The notes below the pieces were generated by a model that saw only the letters and a program-made list of their open reading frames with translations, had not been told where the DNA came from and did not search any database. From contig JAPUFC010000097.1 in NCBI GenBank assembly GCA_027492275.1, positions 32,720 through 96,719 of the forward strand: a stretch of DNA of 64,000 nt. Reading direction: 5' to 3'. This DNA is from Mesorhizobium sp. Lineage in GTDB: Bacteria; Pseudomonadota; Alphaproteobacteria; Rhizobiales; Rhizobiaceae. Positions 1-7,773 of this stretch are shown here, in pieces (the stretch's first letter is position 1; every line of letters begins with the position of its first letter). The position numbers and the translations under genes were made by a program.

Positions 1-26
1 AGGCCTTCGCGCAATCCGAAGACTGA
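1..26 (+). CDS. 3' end of an unidentified gene (partial)
   Basis: One forward frame reads through positions 3-23 (Ala-Phe-Ala-Gln-Ser-Glu-Asp) and stops at the TGA at 24-26. A strong hairpin terminator begins 25 bp further on, which is the expected layout for a gene that entered the window from the left. Seven residues are too few to identify the product, and this may be a chance open frame. Confidence 0.3.
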
Positions 27-50
27 CCGGACTCCGCCCCACACCCAGAC

Positions 51-84
51 GGGGCGGCGCCGGACGCGCCGCCCCTTCTGCTTT
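51..84. terminator. Hairpin terminator between convergent genes
   Basis: A perfect 10-bp stem (51-60 GGGGCGGCGC pairing with 66-75) closes a 5-nt loop and is followed by the pyrimidine-rich TTCTGCTTT. The same GGGGCGG arm can also pair with CCGCCCC at 34-40, an alternative fold. It sits between the gene ending at 26 and the convergent gene ending at 98, so it could serve both. Confidence 0.6.
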
Positions 85-97
85 GCCTGAGGGATCG

Positions 98-1288
98 TCA
101 GCGCCGGTTCGGCCGGCCTGTCGGCGCCATGCCCATGAAGGGAAGATCGTTCGCCAGCACGTCGGGCGTCAGCTCGTCGCGGTTGCGGCAACCCAGATGC
201 GCCAGCGTCAGCTCGTATTCGCGCCTGAGCAGGCTCATCGCGCGTTCCGCGCCGGCCTGCCCGCCGGCCGCCGCGCCGTAAAGGCCGGCGCGCCCGATCA
301 GCACGGCATCGGCCCCGAGCGCATAGGCCTTGACCATGTCGCTGCCGCGCCGGATGCCGCTGTCGATCATGACCGACGCCTTGCCGCCGACCTCTGCCAC
401 GACCGAGGGCAGCACATCGATGGGGGCGGGCGCCATGTCGACGTTGCGCCCGCCGTGGTTGGACACGACGACGCCGTCGGCGCCGGCCGCGACGGCCCGC
501 GCGGCGTCGTCGGCGCGCATCAGCCCCTTGACGATCAGCTTGCCCGGCCAGCGCTCGCGCAGCCGGGCGATGTCGTCCCAGGTGATGCGGCTGTCCTTGC
601 CGCGCAGCACGGAGCCGTGCACGTTGCGCGCCACGGGCGGCATGTTCGCCTGGCGCGGCATGCCGGTGGTGGCGAGATAGCGGAACAGGACAGTGGTCAT
701 CCAGCCGGGTTTCAGCAGGATGTCGCGCACGGTCGGGTAGCTCGGCCGAAACGGGTTTCCGTAGCCGTTCCTCAGGTTGAACTCGCGGTTGACGCCGAGA
801 TTGACGTCGACGGTCACCACCAGCGCCTCGTAGCCGGCGTGCTCCGCGCGCTTGACCAGATCGTAGGTGAGCTGCCGGTCCTCCCAGACATAGATCTGGA
901 ACCACAGCCGCCCGCCGGCCTCCTTCGCTACCTTGTCCAGGCTGGTCGTGGAGCTGATGGCCATGGTGAAGGGGATGCCGAACGCCGCTGCCGCCTTGGC
1001 CAGCGCCAGCTCGCCCTCGTACCAGCAGAGCCCGGCCGCGCCCGTCGGTCCGACCGCCATCGGCAGCGTGGCGCGCGCGCCCATCACGTCGGCGCCGAGA
1101 TCGCGGCCGGACACGTCGACCAGCGCCTTCTGGCGCAGCTTGATGCGCTGCAGGGACTTGATGTTGTGGTCGATGCCGACCTCGTCTTCGGTCCCCCGGT
1201 CGACGAACTCGAAGATCCACTTCGGCAGCCGGCGTTTCGCCTCGCTGCGCAGGTCGGCGATGTTGTAGCAGCGGTCGATCGATGTCAT
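98..1288 (-). CDS. FMN-dependent alpha-hydroxy acid dehydrogenase (lactate/mandelate dehydrogenase family)
   Basis: A 396-residue TIM-barrel flavoenzyme that oxidises an L-2-hydroxy acid to the 2-keto acid. The family signature SNHGGR lies at residues 276-281, with the catalytic His278 and substrate-binding Arg281. Lys254 and the FMN phosphate-binding segments DSGIRRG (309-315) and GRAGLYG (332-338) are present. No signal peptide is seen. Membrane-associated relatives (LldD, MdlB) pass electrons to quinone and soluble ones use oxygen; the sequence does not settle which applies. It lies 129 bp downstream of the iclR gene on the same strand and probably belongs to the catabolic island. The substrate cannot be read from the sequence. 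Confidence 0.93.
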   Translation of the reverse strand: MTSIDRCYNIADLRSEAKRRLPKWIFEFVDRGTEDEVGIDHNIKSLQRIKLRQKALVDVSGRDLGADVMGARATLPMAVGPTGAAGLCWYEGELALAKAAAAFGIPFTMAISSTTSLDKVAKEAGGRLWFQIYVWEDRQLTYDLVKRAEHAGYEALVVTVDVNLGVNREFNLRNGYGNPFRPSYPTVRDILLKPGWMTTVLFRYLATTGMPRQANMPPVARNVHGSVLRGKDSRITWDDIARLRERWPGKLIVKGLMRADDAARAVAAGADGVVVSNHGGRNVDMAPAPIDVLPSVVAEVGGKASVMIDSGIRRGSDMVKAYALGADAVLIGRAGLYGAAAGGQAGAERAMSLLRREYELTLAHLGCRNRDELTPDVLANDLPFMGMAPTGRPNRR

Positions 1289-1417
1289 GAGGCCGGCACT
1301 CCGTCCCGGCGTCCCATGGGTGATGGCTATGCGGGACGCCCGTGCGGCCGAGCGTTACCGGCGGGGCCGCGGCGCTACAATGCCGTCCGCCGGTCGTTCC
1401 GCACGCTGAAAATCAGG

Positions 1418-2356
1418 CTACAGCGACAGCGCCGTCTCGTCGGCGATGCCCGGATTGAGCGGCTGGCGGTGGCGGCCGGGCTCCATGAAGGCGATGACGT
1501 CCTCGATCTTGCGCACCGTTTCCCGCAGCGGGTCGATGATGCGCTCCGTCACCTGGTTGCGCGGCACGGCGGTGATGAAGAAGCTCACGGTGATCGACGC
1601 CAGCACCTTGCCGTCATAGCGCATGGGCACGGCGACCGTCGTGTTGCGCTTCGGCTCTGTCTGCGGCGAGCGCAGCGCGTAGCCCTTGTCTTTCACGCTG
1701 GCCAGCAGCGCCAGATACTGCTCTTCCTGCTGGGTGCTGAAGCCGGCCGGATTGGTGCGGCGCAGGGCGTCGAACGCCGCCTGCCGCTCCGCCGGCTCGC
1801 AGAAGGCGAGGTAGGCGCGGCCCATGGCCGAAGTGATCAGGTTCGGCCGGTGGCCGAGCAGCGTGTTGGTATGCACCCACGGGCTGATCGTGCCGGTCCA
1901 GAAATGCACGGCCATGGCGTCCCCGTCGAGCGTTCCGATGCCCACGGGCCACTTGATTCGATTGGTGAGCTCGATCGCGAAAGGCCTTGATACCTCAATG
2001 ATCTGCGCGATCCCCTCATAGCCGGAATCGAGCTCCTGCACCCTGCGCGTGACGCGATAGCCGCCGCACATGTTGTCGCGCGCCACGTAGCCGTCGACAA
2101 CGAGCGTGTCGAGCATGCGCACGATCGTCGGCTTGGGCAGCTTGGTTGCGGCATGGATCTCGCCGACGGTGGCGATCCTCAGCCGGTTGACGACGCGCAG
2201 GATTTCCAGCGCCCGGCGCACCGACTCCACCGGCGGATAGGACGGCTTGACCCGGTCGGTGATGCCGCGCCGCGAATTGGCCCGGCAGCTTCCCGGGTCG
2301 GAAACGGAGGAACCGTAGCCGGCCGGCGACGTCCTCGCCACAACATCCATGTCCAT
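1418..2356 (-). CDS. IclR-family transcriptional regulator
   Basis: A 312-residue regulator with an N-terminal winged helix (about residues 40-105, beginning PVESVRRALEILRVV and containing LPKPTIVRMLDTL as the recognition helix) and a C-terminal IclR ligand-binding domain (about 115-295). An upstream in-frame start exists at 2401, but the ATG at 2356 is preceded by GGGAGGTGG and is chosen. It is divergent from the dehydratase gene. The 364-bp gap between them holds two matching 17-bp palindromes, so this protein is the natural candidate to bind them and to control the surrounding catabolic genes. Family members act as repressors or activators; which applies here is unknown. Confidence 0.93.
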   Translation of the reverse strand: MDMDVVARTSPAGYGSSVSDPGSCRANSRRGITDRVKPSYPPVESVRRALEILRVVNRLRIATVGEIHAATKLPKPTIVRMLDTLVVDGYVARDNMCGGYRVTRRVQELDSGYEGIAQIIEVSRPFAIELTNRIKWPVGIGTLDGDAMAVHFWTGTISPWVHTNTLLGHRPNLITSAMGRAYLAFCEPAERQAAFDALRRTNPAGFSTQQEEQYLALLASVKDKGYALRSPQTEPKRNTTVAVPMRYDGKVLASITVSFFITAVPRNQVTERIIDPLRETVRKIEDVIAFMEPGRHRQPLNPGIADETALSL

Positions 2357-2517
2357 AACCACCTCCCAGCGGATCGGCCCGTCATGTCGCGGCGGACGCA
2401 TGGCCGGCGCGTTCGGCCGGCACGTGCCTGTCGGCTCCTCCCGGGCCGTCGAGCCGCCAGGCGACCGATCCGAAAGCTACCGGCAATCCGCCGGGGCAGG
2501 AACACGGCGCCCCATGA

Positions 2518-2534
2518 GTTTCGCCTGGCGAAAC
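2518..2534. promoter_or_regulatory. Candidate IclR operator 1 (perfect palindrome)
   Basis: GTTTCGCC-T-GGCGAAAC is a perfect 8-1-8 palindrome in the 364-bp gap between iclR (start 2356) and the dehydratase gene (start 2721). It fits the form GTTTCG-N5-CGAAAC, which recurs at 2605-2621. Apart from these two sites and the dehydratase ribosome-binding site (GGAGGA at 2711), the rest of this gap shows nothing I can name; no clear -35/-10 pair was found. Confidence 0.6.
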
Positions 2535-2604
2535 ATTGCATGGATTCGCCATGCCGCCAATCCGCTGGCGTATCCGTTTGCCGGCGTCACGGAGACCGAG
2601 GCCT

Positions 2605-2621
2605 GTTTCGCGCATCGAAAC
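2605..2621. promoter_or_regulatory. Candidate IclR operator 2
   Basis: GTTTCG-CGCAT-CGAAAC has the same outer arms and the same 5-nt spacer as the site at 2518, 87 bp away. It lies 100 bp upstream of the dehydratase start codon. Two copies in a divergent promoter region next to an iclR gene are typical of an autoregulated IclR system; binding by this regulator is inferred. Confidence 0.6.
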
Positions 2622-2720
2622 CGGTGCGGGCGGCGTTGGGCCGGCCGGGGCGCTCCCCATATTGTCGCCGCCGCGGGGAGCGTGCACGCTCTCCGCCTGA
2701 CTCGCGCGCGGGAGGACCAA

Positions 2721-3914
2721 TTGAAGATCACGGGTTTCAGGCAGCTCCACGGCGATCTGGGCTGGCGCACGTTGTCCTTCCTCAAGGTCGAGACGGACGA
2801 GGGGATCGTCGGCTGGACGGAATACTACGAGGGCGCCGGCAATCTCGGCCTCAACGCGCTCGTCGCCGCGCATCTGGAACGGCTGATCGGCCAGGACCCG
2901 ACGGAGGTCGAGCTGATCCTGACCGGCCTGCACAGCAGGACGCTGCAGGCCCCCGGCGGCCTGAACCAGCAGGCGATCGGCACGATCAACAACGCGCTGC
3001 TCGACATCAGGGGCAAGGCGATGGGCGTGCCGGTGCACGCGCTGTTCGGCGGCGCGCTGCGCCAGCGCGTGCCGTGCTACTGGTCGCATTTCGCCAGCTA
3101 CCGCGTGCGCTATCCGCAATTCGTCGGTGACGCCCCGAAAAGCTTCGACGACCTGTCGCGTCTGGCCGAGGAAGCCGCCCGCCGTGGCTTCAAGGCGGTC
3201 AAGACAACCACGATACTGCCGGTCGATGGCGGTTTCTCGAACTATCGCCCGACCACAGGCGAAAGCAGCGGCTTTCCGGCGCTGAATGCCGAGCCGCGCC
3301 ATATCGCCGGTATCGCGCGCGTCATCCAGGCGTTGAAGGATGGGGCTGGGCCGGACATGGGCGTGGCGCTCGACTGCAACCTGTTCTTCAAGCCGGAAGG
3401 CTTTCGCCAGATCGCGCATGCGCTGGAGCCGATCGGCCTCTACTGGCTGGAAATCGACAACCACGACCCCGAGACGCTGGCCTTCATCCGGCGCTCGACC
3501 TCCATACCGATCGCCTCGCTCGAGCATCTCTACGGCCGGCGCGAGTACAAGCATTTCCTGGACCGGCTGGCCGTCGACGTCGCCATCATCGATCCGATCT
3601 GGAACGGCTTTTCGGAATCGGTTCGCATCGCCGCTCTGGCCGACGTGTATGAGGTGAACGTCGCGCCGCACAACTACTACGGCTACCTGTCGGACTTCAT
3701 CAGCGTCAGCCTCGCGGCGGTGGTGCCGAACCTGCGCGTCATGGAGACCGACATCGACTGCGTGCCGTGGCGGCACGAATTCTACACGCACGCGCCCGAA
3801 TTCGTGAACGGCGAGATGCTGGTGCCGAACCGTCCCGGCTGGGGCACGGACATCGACGAGGCGGCCGTGCTGGCGCGGCCCTCGAAGATCGGCAAGGCCG
3901 TCGCGGGACGGTAG
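2721..3914 (+). CDS. Enolase-superfamily dehydratase (mandelate racemase/muconate lactonizing enzyme type)
   Basis: A 397-residue sugar-acid dehydratase candidate. The N-terminal capping domain (about 1-120) is followed by the (beta/alpha)7-beta barrel. Likely Mg2+ ligands are Asp218 (ALDCN), Glu244 (WLEID) and Glu268 (SLEHL), with Lys158/Lys161 on the second barrel strand, Asp291 (IIDPIW) and His317 (VAPHN) as acid/base residues. The His-Asp pair resembles galactonate/mannonate/rhamnonate-type dehydratases. The start is the TTG at 2721, placed 4 nt after GGAGGA; the open frame runs further upstream, but that part lacks family similarity. Such enzymes turn an aldonic acid into a 2-keto-3-deoxy acid, which would suit the HpcH/HpaI aldolase encoded at 6960. 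Confidence 0.88.
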   Translation: MKITGFRQLHGDLGWRTLSFLKVETDEGIVGWTEYYEGAGNLGLNALVAAHLERLIGQDPTEVELILTGLHSRTLQAPGGLNQQAIGTINNALLDIRGKAMGVPVHALFGGALRQRVPCYWSHFASYRVRYPQFVGDAPKSFDDLSRLAEEAARRGFKAVKTTTILPVDGGFSNYRPTTGESSGFPALNAEPRHIAGIARVIQALKDGAGPDMGVALDCNLFFKPEGFRQIAHALEPIGLYWLEIDNHDPETLAFIRRSTSIPIASLEHLYGRREYKHFLDRLAVDVAIIDPIWNGFSESVRIAALADVYEVNVAPHNYYGYLSDFISVSLAAVVPNLRVMETDIDCVPWRHEFYTHAPEFVNGEMLVPNRPGWGTDIDEAAVLARPSKIGKAVAGR

Positions 3915-3930
3915 GAAAAGCGAAGCCCGG

Positions 3931-4899
3931 CTATTCCTTTTCCGGATCGCCGGTGGCGCTGCGAACCCGCCCGAACAGGGCGGCGAGGCGGTCGAGGACG
4001 GGGGCGGGCAGGGGCGCGCCCTGGATCGCGGCGATGTTCTGGTCGAGATGGGCCAGGTTGCCGGTTCCGGTCATCACCACGTCGATGCCCGGCGTATGCC
4101 GGCAGAATCGGTAGGCGGCCTCGGTGAAGGAGCCCGCGACGCCGTCCTCCAGCAGGAAGCCCATGGGATCGTCGCCCTCGACGGTCGTCGCGTCGACCTC
4201 TCCCTGCTCCACCAGCCGATCGATGAGGATGCGCAGCGTCTCGCGCCGCGCCAGCGCGCTGCGTACTGCGTACATGCACATGACGCCGAGCCCGTTCGCC
4301 CGCGCCTGCGGCAGCACCAGCTCGGCCGCCGACGGGTTGACGAAGTTGTAGCCCAGCATCAGCACGTCCCAGACGCCCTCGCGCACCGCGCGCTGCATGG
4401 TGACGTGCCCGCCGTCGACGCCGAACCCTTCCGTGATGCCGAGGAAGCGGATTTTTCCCTCGTCGCGCAGGCGCAGGAGCTCGGGCAGGAGGTGCTCGAC
4501 GCAGTGGTCGTATTGCTGCGGCCGCACGCCGTGCACGTGGAGGATGTCGATGCGGTCGGTCCTCAGCGCCTTGAGGCTGGTTTCGACGCTTTCCCGGACC
4601 TCGCCTGCGTCCATGAGGTCCATCCCCTCGAACGAGGTTCCCGGCCGGGTGCAGCGCGCCTTGCTGGAGATCACCACCCCGTCGCGCAGGCCTTGCAGGC
4701 CGAGCCCCACGGCATCCTCCGTGCCGTAGGAGCGCGCCGTGTCGATGAGGGTGATCCCGCGGCCGACGGCGGCGCGGACCAGCTCGGCCGCCTGCGCTTC
4801 GGAAGCGCCGGCGCGCATGCCGAGGCGGCTGTGCCCGCCGGCCCCCAGGCAGGCGACGCTGACATCCAGTCCGGTCCGGCCGAGCGTTACCGTGTCCAT
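3931..4899 (-). CDS. Aldo/keto reductase
   Basis: A 322-residue NAD(P)H-dependent oxidoreductase with the AKR (alpha/beta)8 fold. The catalytic tetrad is visible: Asp53 and Tyr58 in LIDTARSYG, Lys80 in VISSKAR and a histidine in ILHVHGV (121/123). It is the last gene of a three-gene minus-strand operon: the cupin gene ends 9 bp before its start, and its ribosome-binding site (AGGG) lies in the cupin 3' end. It probably reduces or oxidises an aldehyde, ketone or sugar intermediate of the cluster. It converges with the dehydratase gene, 16 bp between stop codons. Confidence 0.9.
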   Translation of the reverse strand: MDTVTLGRTGLDVSVACLGAGGHSRLGMRAGASEAQAAELVRAAVGRGITLIDTARSYGTEDAVGLGLQGLRDGVVISSKARCTRPGTSFEGMDLMDAGEVRESVETSLKALRTDRIDILHVHGVRPQQYDHCVEHLLPELLRLRDEGKIRFLGITEGFGVDGGHVTMQRAVREGVWDVLMLGYNFVNPSAAELVLPQARANGLGVMCMYAVRSALARRETLRILIDRLVEQGEVDATTVEGDDPMGFLLEDGVAGSFTEAAYRFCRHTPGIDVVMTGTGNLAHLDQNIAAIQGAPLPAPVLDRLAALFGRVRSATGDPEKE

Positions 4900-4908
4900 G
4901 CCGTGCCG

Positions 4909-5820
4909 TCAGCCCTGCGGCATGGGGTAGTCGGCCTCGTTGAGCACCCAGCCGGGTTTTTGGGAGAAATCCATGCGCGGCGGCGAGAAGATGTCGACCA
5001 GCTGGTTGACGCCCTGCGATTCCGCAGTCGTCGTGTGGATGGACGGCGGCGGGATGATGCAGATCGACGGTGATTCACAATATAGGTGCTCGTCCTCGCG
5101 CCACATGTTCATGTCGGTCGTCCACGGCCAGCGCAGATGATGCGTGAATGTACCGCTCACCGCAAGCGAGCATTGCTCGAAATCGTCATGGTGGTGCGGC
5201 GAGACCTGGTCGCGCTCGCGCGGGCCGATGCGCGGGTTGAGGTAGTTGATCATGAAGGTGGTGCAGCGCCAGATGCGCCCGAACCGCTTCGGATCGTCCG
5301 GCACGTCGAGCGAATACCATCTCAGCTTGAAGCCGCCGTTCGGCTCCGGCCAGGGCTGGAAAGGCGGCACGTTCGGATGCTGTCCGGCGAAGGCGTCGGC
5401 GTTGGACGAGAGTGCGGCGAGGTCGGCGGATTTCGGCGTGAACAGCCGCACGATGCGGCCGGGCTTCACCATGCGCACGGAGCTCCTGCCGGGCGGAACG
5501 AAGGCGAGCGAATAGCCGGGCACGGCGGTCGTGCCGTCCGCCGTGGTGATTTCCACGGCCGTTTCCTTGTCGGGAATGATGATGGCGTATTCGTCGGGCT
5601 GCGCGTCGCGCGAGAAGGTGCCGCCCGCCTTGCCGTCGGTGCAGGCGACGACGAAGTTCTGGCCGCGCGCGATCCAGGTGTCGCCGTTCGCGTCGGATAT
5701 CTGCGGCGCGGTGCCGTAGAACAGCGCCAGTTGCGAGCCGAAATAGCTCTTGTGGACAGGGCCGTCCTTCGGCTTGGCCGCGCTGGCCAGCGAGGCTCTT
5801 GGGTCGCTTTGCACATACAT
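4909..5820 (-). CDS. Cupin-fold protein of unknown function
   Basis: A 303-residue protein that looks like a bicupin. The C-terminal half has a metal-binding cluster (SPHHHDDFEQC near residue 207) and a later histidine (PPSIHTTT), the usual spacing of cupin motifs 1 and 2. No signal peptide is seen. The start is the ATG at 5820, because GCGGAG lies 8 nt before it; a GTG at 5829 would overlap that site. The gene sits between BKACE and the aldo/keto reductase in one operon, so a role as an isomerase, dioxygenase or lactonase-like enzyme in the same pathway is plausible but unproven. I do not recognise a characterised homologue. Confidence 0.75.
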   Translation of the reverse strand: MYVQSDPRASLASAAKPKDGPVHKSYFGSQLALFYGTAPQISDANGDTWIARGQNFVVACTDGKAGGTFSRDAQPDEYAIIIPDKETAVEITTADGTTAVPGYSLAFVPPGRSSVRMVKPGRIVRLFTPKSADLAALSSNADAFAGQHPNVPPFQPWPEPNGGFKLRWYSLDVPDDPKRFGRIWRCTTFMINYLNPRIGPRERDQVSPHHHDDFEQCSLAVSGTFTHHLRWPWTTDMNMWREDEHLYCESPSICIIPPPSIHTTTAESQGVNQLVDIFSPPRMDFSQKPGWVLNEADYPMPQG

Positions 5821-5905
5821 GGGTTTCACTCCGCTTGGTTTCCCGGGTCTCGCCGGCCCGGTGAAGGCATCCCCCGATGCGAGGGGCGCACTGTCGTGTC
5901 CGCGT

Positions 5906-6799
5906 TCAGTCGGGCCTCGGCATGCGGCGCGTCAGGCCGAGCATCTCGCGCGCCTCGCCGACCGTGGCGACGCGTCCGCCGAGTTCCTTGAGGATGCGCG
6001 CGGCCTTGTCGACAAGCACCGTGTTGCTTTGCGCCAGCACGCCCTTTTCCAGGTAGATGTTGTCCTCCAGCCCGACGCGCACATGGCCGCCGAGCAGCCA
6101 GGCCTGCGCCAGCATCGGAAATTCCCAGCGGCCGATGCCGAAGGCCGCCCAGTGCGACCCCCGCGGCAGCAGCGACTTCATGTAGAGAAGCGTCTCCGGC
6201 GTCGCGATCGCGCCGTAGCGCACGCCGAGCACGATCTGGAACAGCGCGGGCGTGTCGAGCCTGCCCTGCTCGATGAAATGGTTGGCGAGTTGCAGGTCGC
6301 CGGTGTCGAACACCTCGATCTCCGGCCGCACCCCGGCCTCGCGGATCATGTCTGCCATGATGCCGACATTGCGCGGCGTGTTGATCACCACGGACGTGCC
6401 CGAATACATGGTGTTGAAGTCGAGGCTGCAAATCTCCGGCCGCAGCGCCACGACATGCTCCACACGCCGCTCGGGCGGCAGAAGGTTGGTGCCGGGCGCC
6501 TTGACGCTCGGATCGGCGTCGCTGGGGATGAAGCGCCCGCCGGGACCCGTGGTGAGGTTGACGATGACGTCTTCGTCGGCCGCACGAATGCGCTGCACGA
6601 CCTCGCGGTAATGCGCCAGCTCCATGCTCGGGCGGCCGTCGGGGTGGCGCACGTGGATGTGCACGATGGCCGCGCCGGCGCGCGCCGCGTCGAGGCAGGC
6701 ATTGGCGATCTGCTCCGGCGTCACCGGCAGATGGGGCGTCTGCTCGACGGTCGTGATGTTGCCTGTAACGGCGCAACTGATGATCGTCGGATCGGCCAT
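5906..6799 (-). CDS. BKACE-family beta-keto acid cleavage enzyme (DUF849, Kce-like)
   Basis: A 297-residue Zn-dependent TIM barrel of the family typified by 3-keto-5-aminohexanoate cleavage enzyme, which condenses a beta-keto acid with acetyl-CoA to give acetoacetate and a new CoA ester. The metal-binding pair His47-x-His49 (VHIHVRHPDGRPS) and Glu245-Asp246 (VGLEDNIYLEKG) match the family active site, as does NLTTGPGGR (81-89). The ATG at 6799 directly follows GGGACAGGAC and is preferred over one seven codons upstream. It leads an operon with the cupin and aldo/keto reductase genes and is divergent from the aldolase operon. BKACE substrates vary widely, so the keto acid used here is unknown. 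Confidence 0.9.
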   Translation of the reverse strand: MADPTIISCAVTGNITTVEQTPHLPVTPEQIANACLDAARAGAAIVHIHVRHPDGRPSMELAHYREVVQRIRAADEDVIVNLTTGPGGRFIPSDADPSVKAPGTNLLPPERRVEHVVALRPEICSLDFNTMYSGTSVVINTPRNVGIMADMIREAGVRPEIEVFDTGDLQLANHFIEQGRLDTPALFQIVLGVRYGAIATPETLLYMKSLLPRGSHWAAFGIGRWEFPMLAQAWLLGGHVRVGLEDNIYLEKGVLAQSNTVLVDKAARILKELGGRVATVGEAREMLGLTRRMPRPD

Positions 6800-6854
6800 G
6801 TCCTGTCCCGCATGCGGCATTGCACGAGCATGACTTGCCGCGTCCGCGCCGCGC

Positions 6855-6892
6855 GGGAAACGCGTTTCCCCCTCCGTTTCGGAGTGAGAAAT
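6855..6892. promoter_or_regulatory. Palindromes in the BKACE/aldolase divergent promoter region
   Basis: Two elements lie between the divergent starts at 6799 and 6960. GGGAAACG-CGTTTCCC (6855-6870) is a perfect 16-bp palindrome. GTTTC-N7-GAAAT (6876-6892) matches the GTTTCG-N5-CGAAAC motif found beside iclR in its outer five-base arms, with one mismatch. This is the expected place for an operator controlling both operons. Confidence 0.45.
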
Positions 6893-6959
6893 AGCGGGCG
6901 CGGATGCTTCGGCGCTCCGGCGCCGGACGTTAGAACCGGGTCGTCACGGGAAGGAAAAC

Positions 6960-7733
6960 ATGACCGACCAGCGTCCTAGCTTCACCACATTCCGCCAGCG
7001 CCTGTTGGCGCGCGAGCGCATGTGGGGCACGTTTCTCAAGCTACCGACGACGCAGGTGATCGAGATTCTCGGGCCTGTCGGCTATGATTTCGTGGTGATC
7101 GACCAGGAGCACGCGCCGCTCGATCGCGGCATCACCGACATGATGCTGCTGGCGGCGCGCGCGTCCGACATCGCGCCCGTGGTGCGGGTCGGCGAGTTCA
7201 CCGACGCCAGCATCCTGTCGTCGCTGGACTGCGGCGCGATGGGCGTGATGGTGCCGCACGTCACCAGCGTCGAGAAGGCGAAGGCAATCGTGAGCGCCTG
7301 CCGCTATGCCGGCGGAAAACGCGGCTTCGCCGGCCTGACGCGGGCGAGCGGCTGGGGCCGGGTGGGCGGCGCGCGGCACATGGCCGCGCAGGACGGCCAG
7401 GTCGCCTGCATCGCGATGATCGAGGACATCGAGGCCGTCGATCGTGCCGGCGACATCGCGCGGGTGGAAGGGGTCGACGCGCTGTTCATCGGACGCGGCG
7501 ACCTGACGGCGGCCTTCGGCGACGATCCGAAGGCAGGCGAAAAGGTGGCAGCGATCACGGCGAAGGTCGCGGCGGCTGCGAAGGATGCCGGCGTGCCGCT
7601 GATGATGCTGCCTACGAGCAAGGCCGACCTGGCGAAATCCGTGGAGCTCGGCGCATCGGCCATGCTGATCTCCAGCGACCACGGCTTCGTCAAATCCGCC
7701 GCCGCTGCTGCGCTGAAGGAATTCGCGCAATAG
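6960..7733 (+). CDS. HpcH/HpaI-family class II aldolase
   Basis: A 257-residue metal-dependent pyruvate aldolase that splits a 2-keto-3-deoxy or 4-hydroxy-2-keto acid into pyruvate (or an oxo acid) and an aldehyde. The family motif VVIDQEHAPLD (46-56) carries the catalytic His51. The segments VVRVGE and LFIGRGDLTAAFG hold the expected Arg and Asp, and ISSDHGF closes the barrel. The ATG follows GGAAGGAAAAC. It heads an operon with the Ldh2-type and aldehyde dehydrogenases. Precedent: rhamnonate catabolism pairs an enolase-superfamily dehydratase with an aldolase of this family (RhmD with RhmA/YfaU), and this island encodes both types. The true substrate is unknown. Confidence 0.92.
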   Translation: MTDQRPSFTTFRQRLLARERMWGTFLKLPTTQVIEILGPVGYDFVVIDQEHAPLDRGITDMMLLAARASDIAPVVRVGEFTDASILSSLDCGAMGVMVPHVTSVEKAKAIVSACRYAGGKRGFAGLTRASGWGRVGGARHMAAQDGQVACIAMIEDIEAVDRAGDIARVEGVDALFIGRGDLTAAFGDDPKAGEKVAAITAKVAAAAKDAGVPLMMLPTSKADLAKSVELGASAMLISSDHGFVKSAAAAALKEFAQ

Positions 7734-7773
7734 GATCGGGGCTGGACACGATGACACGCGGAGGAGCCCGGCA

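Noticed and set aside
3914-3943. Hairpin GGAAAAG/CTTTTCC between the dehydratase and aldo/keto reductase genes as a terminator
   Set aside because: The stem is only 7 bp with a 16-nt loop and no T-run beyond the stem; too weak to annotate.
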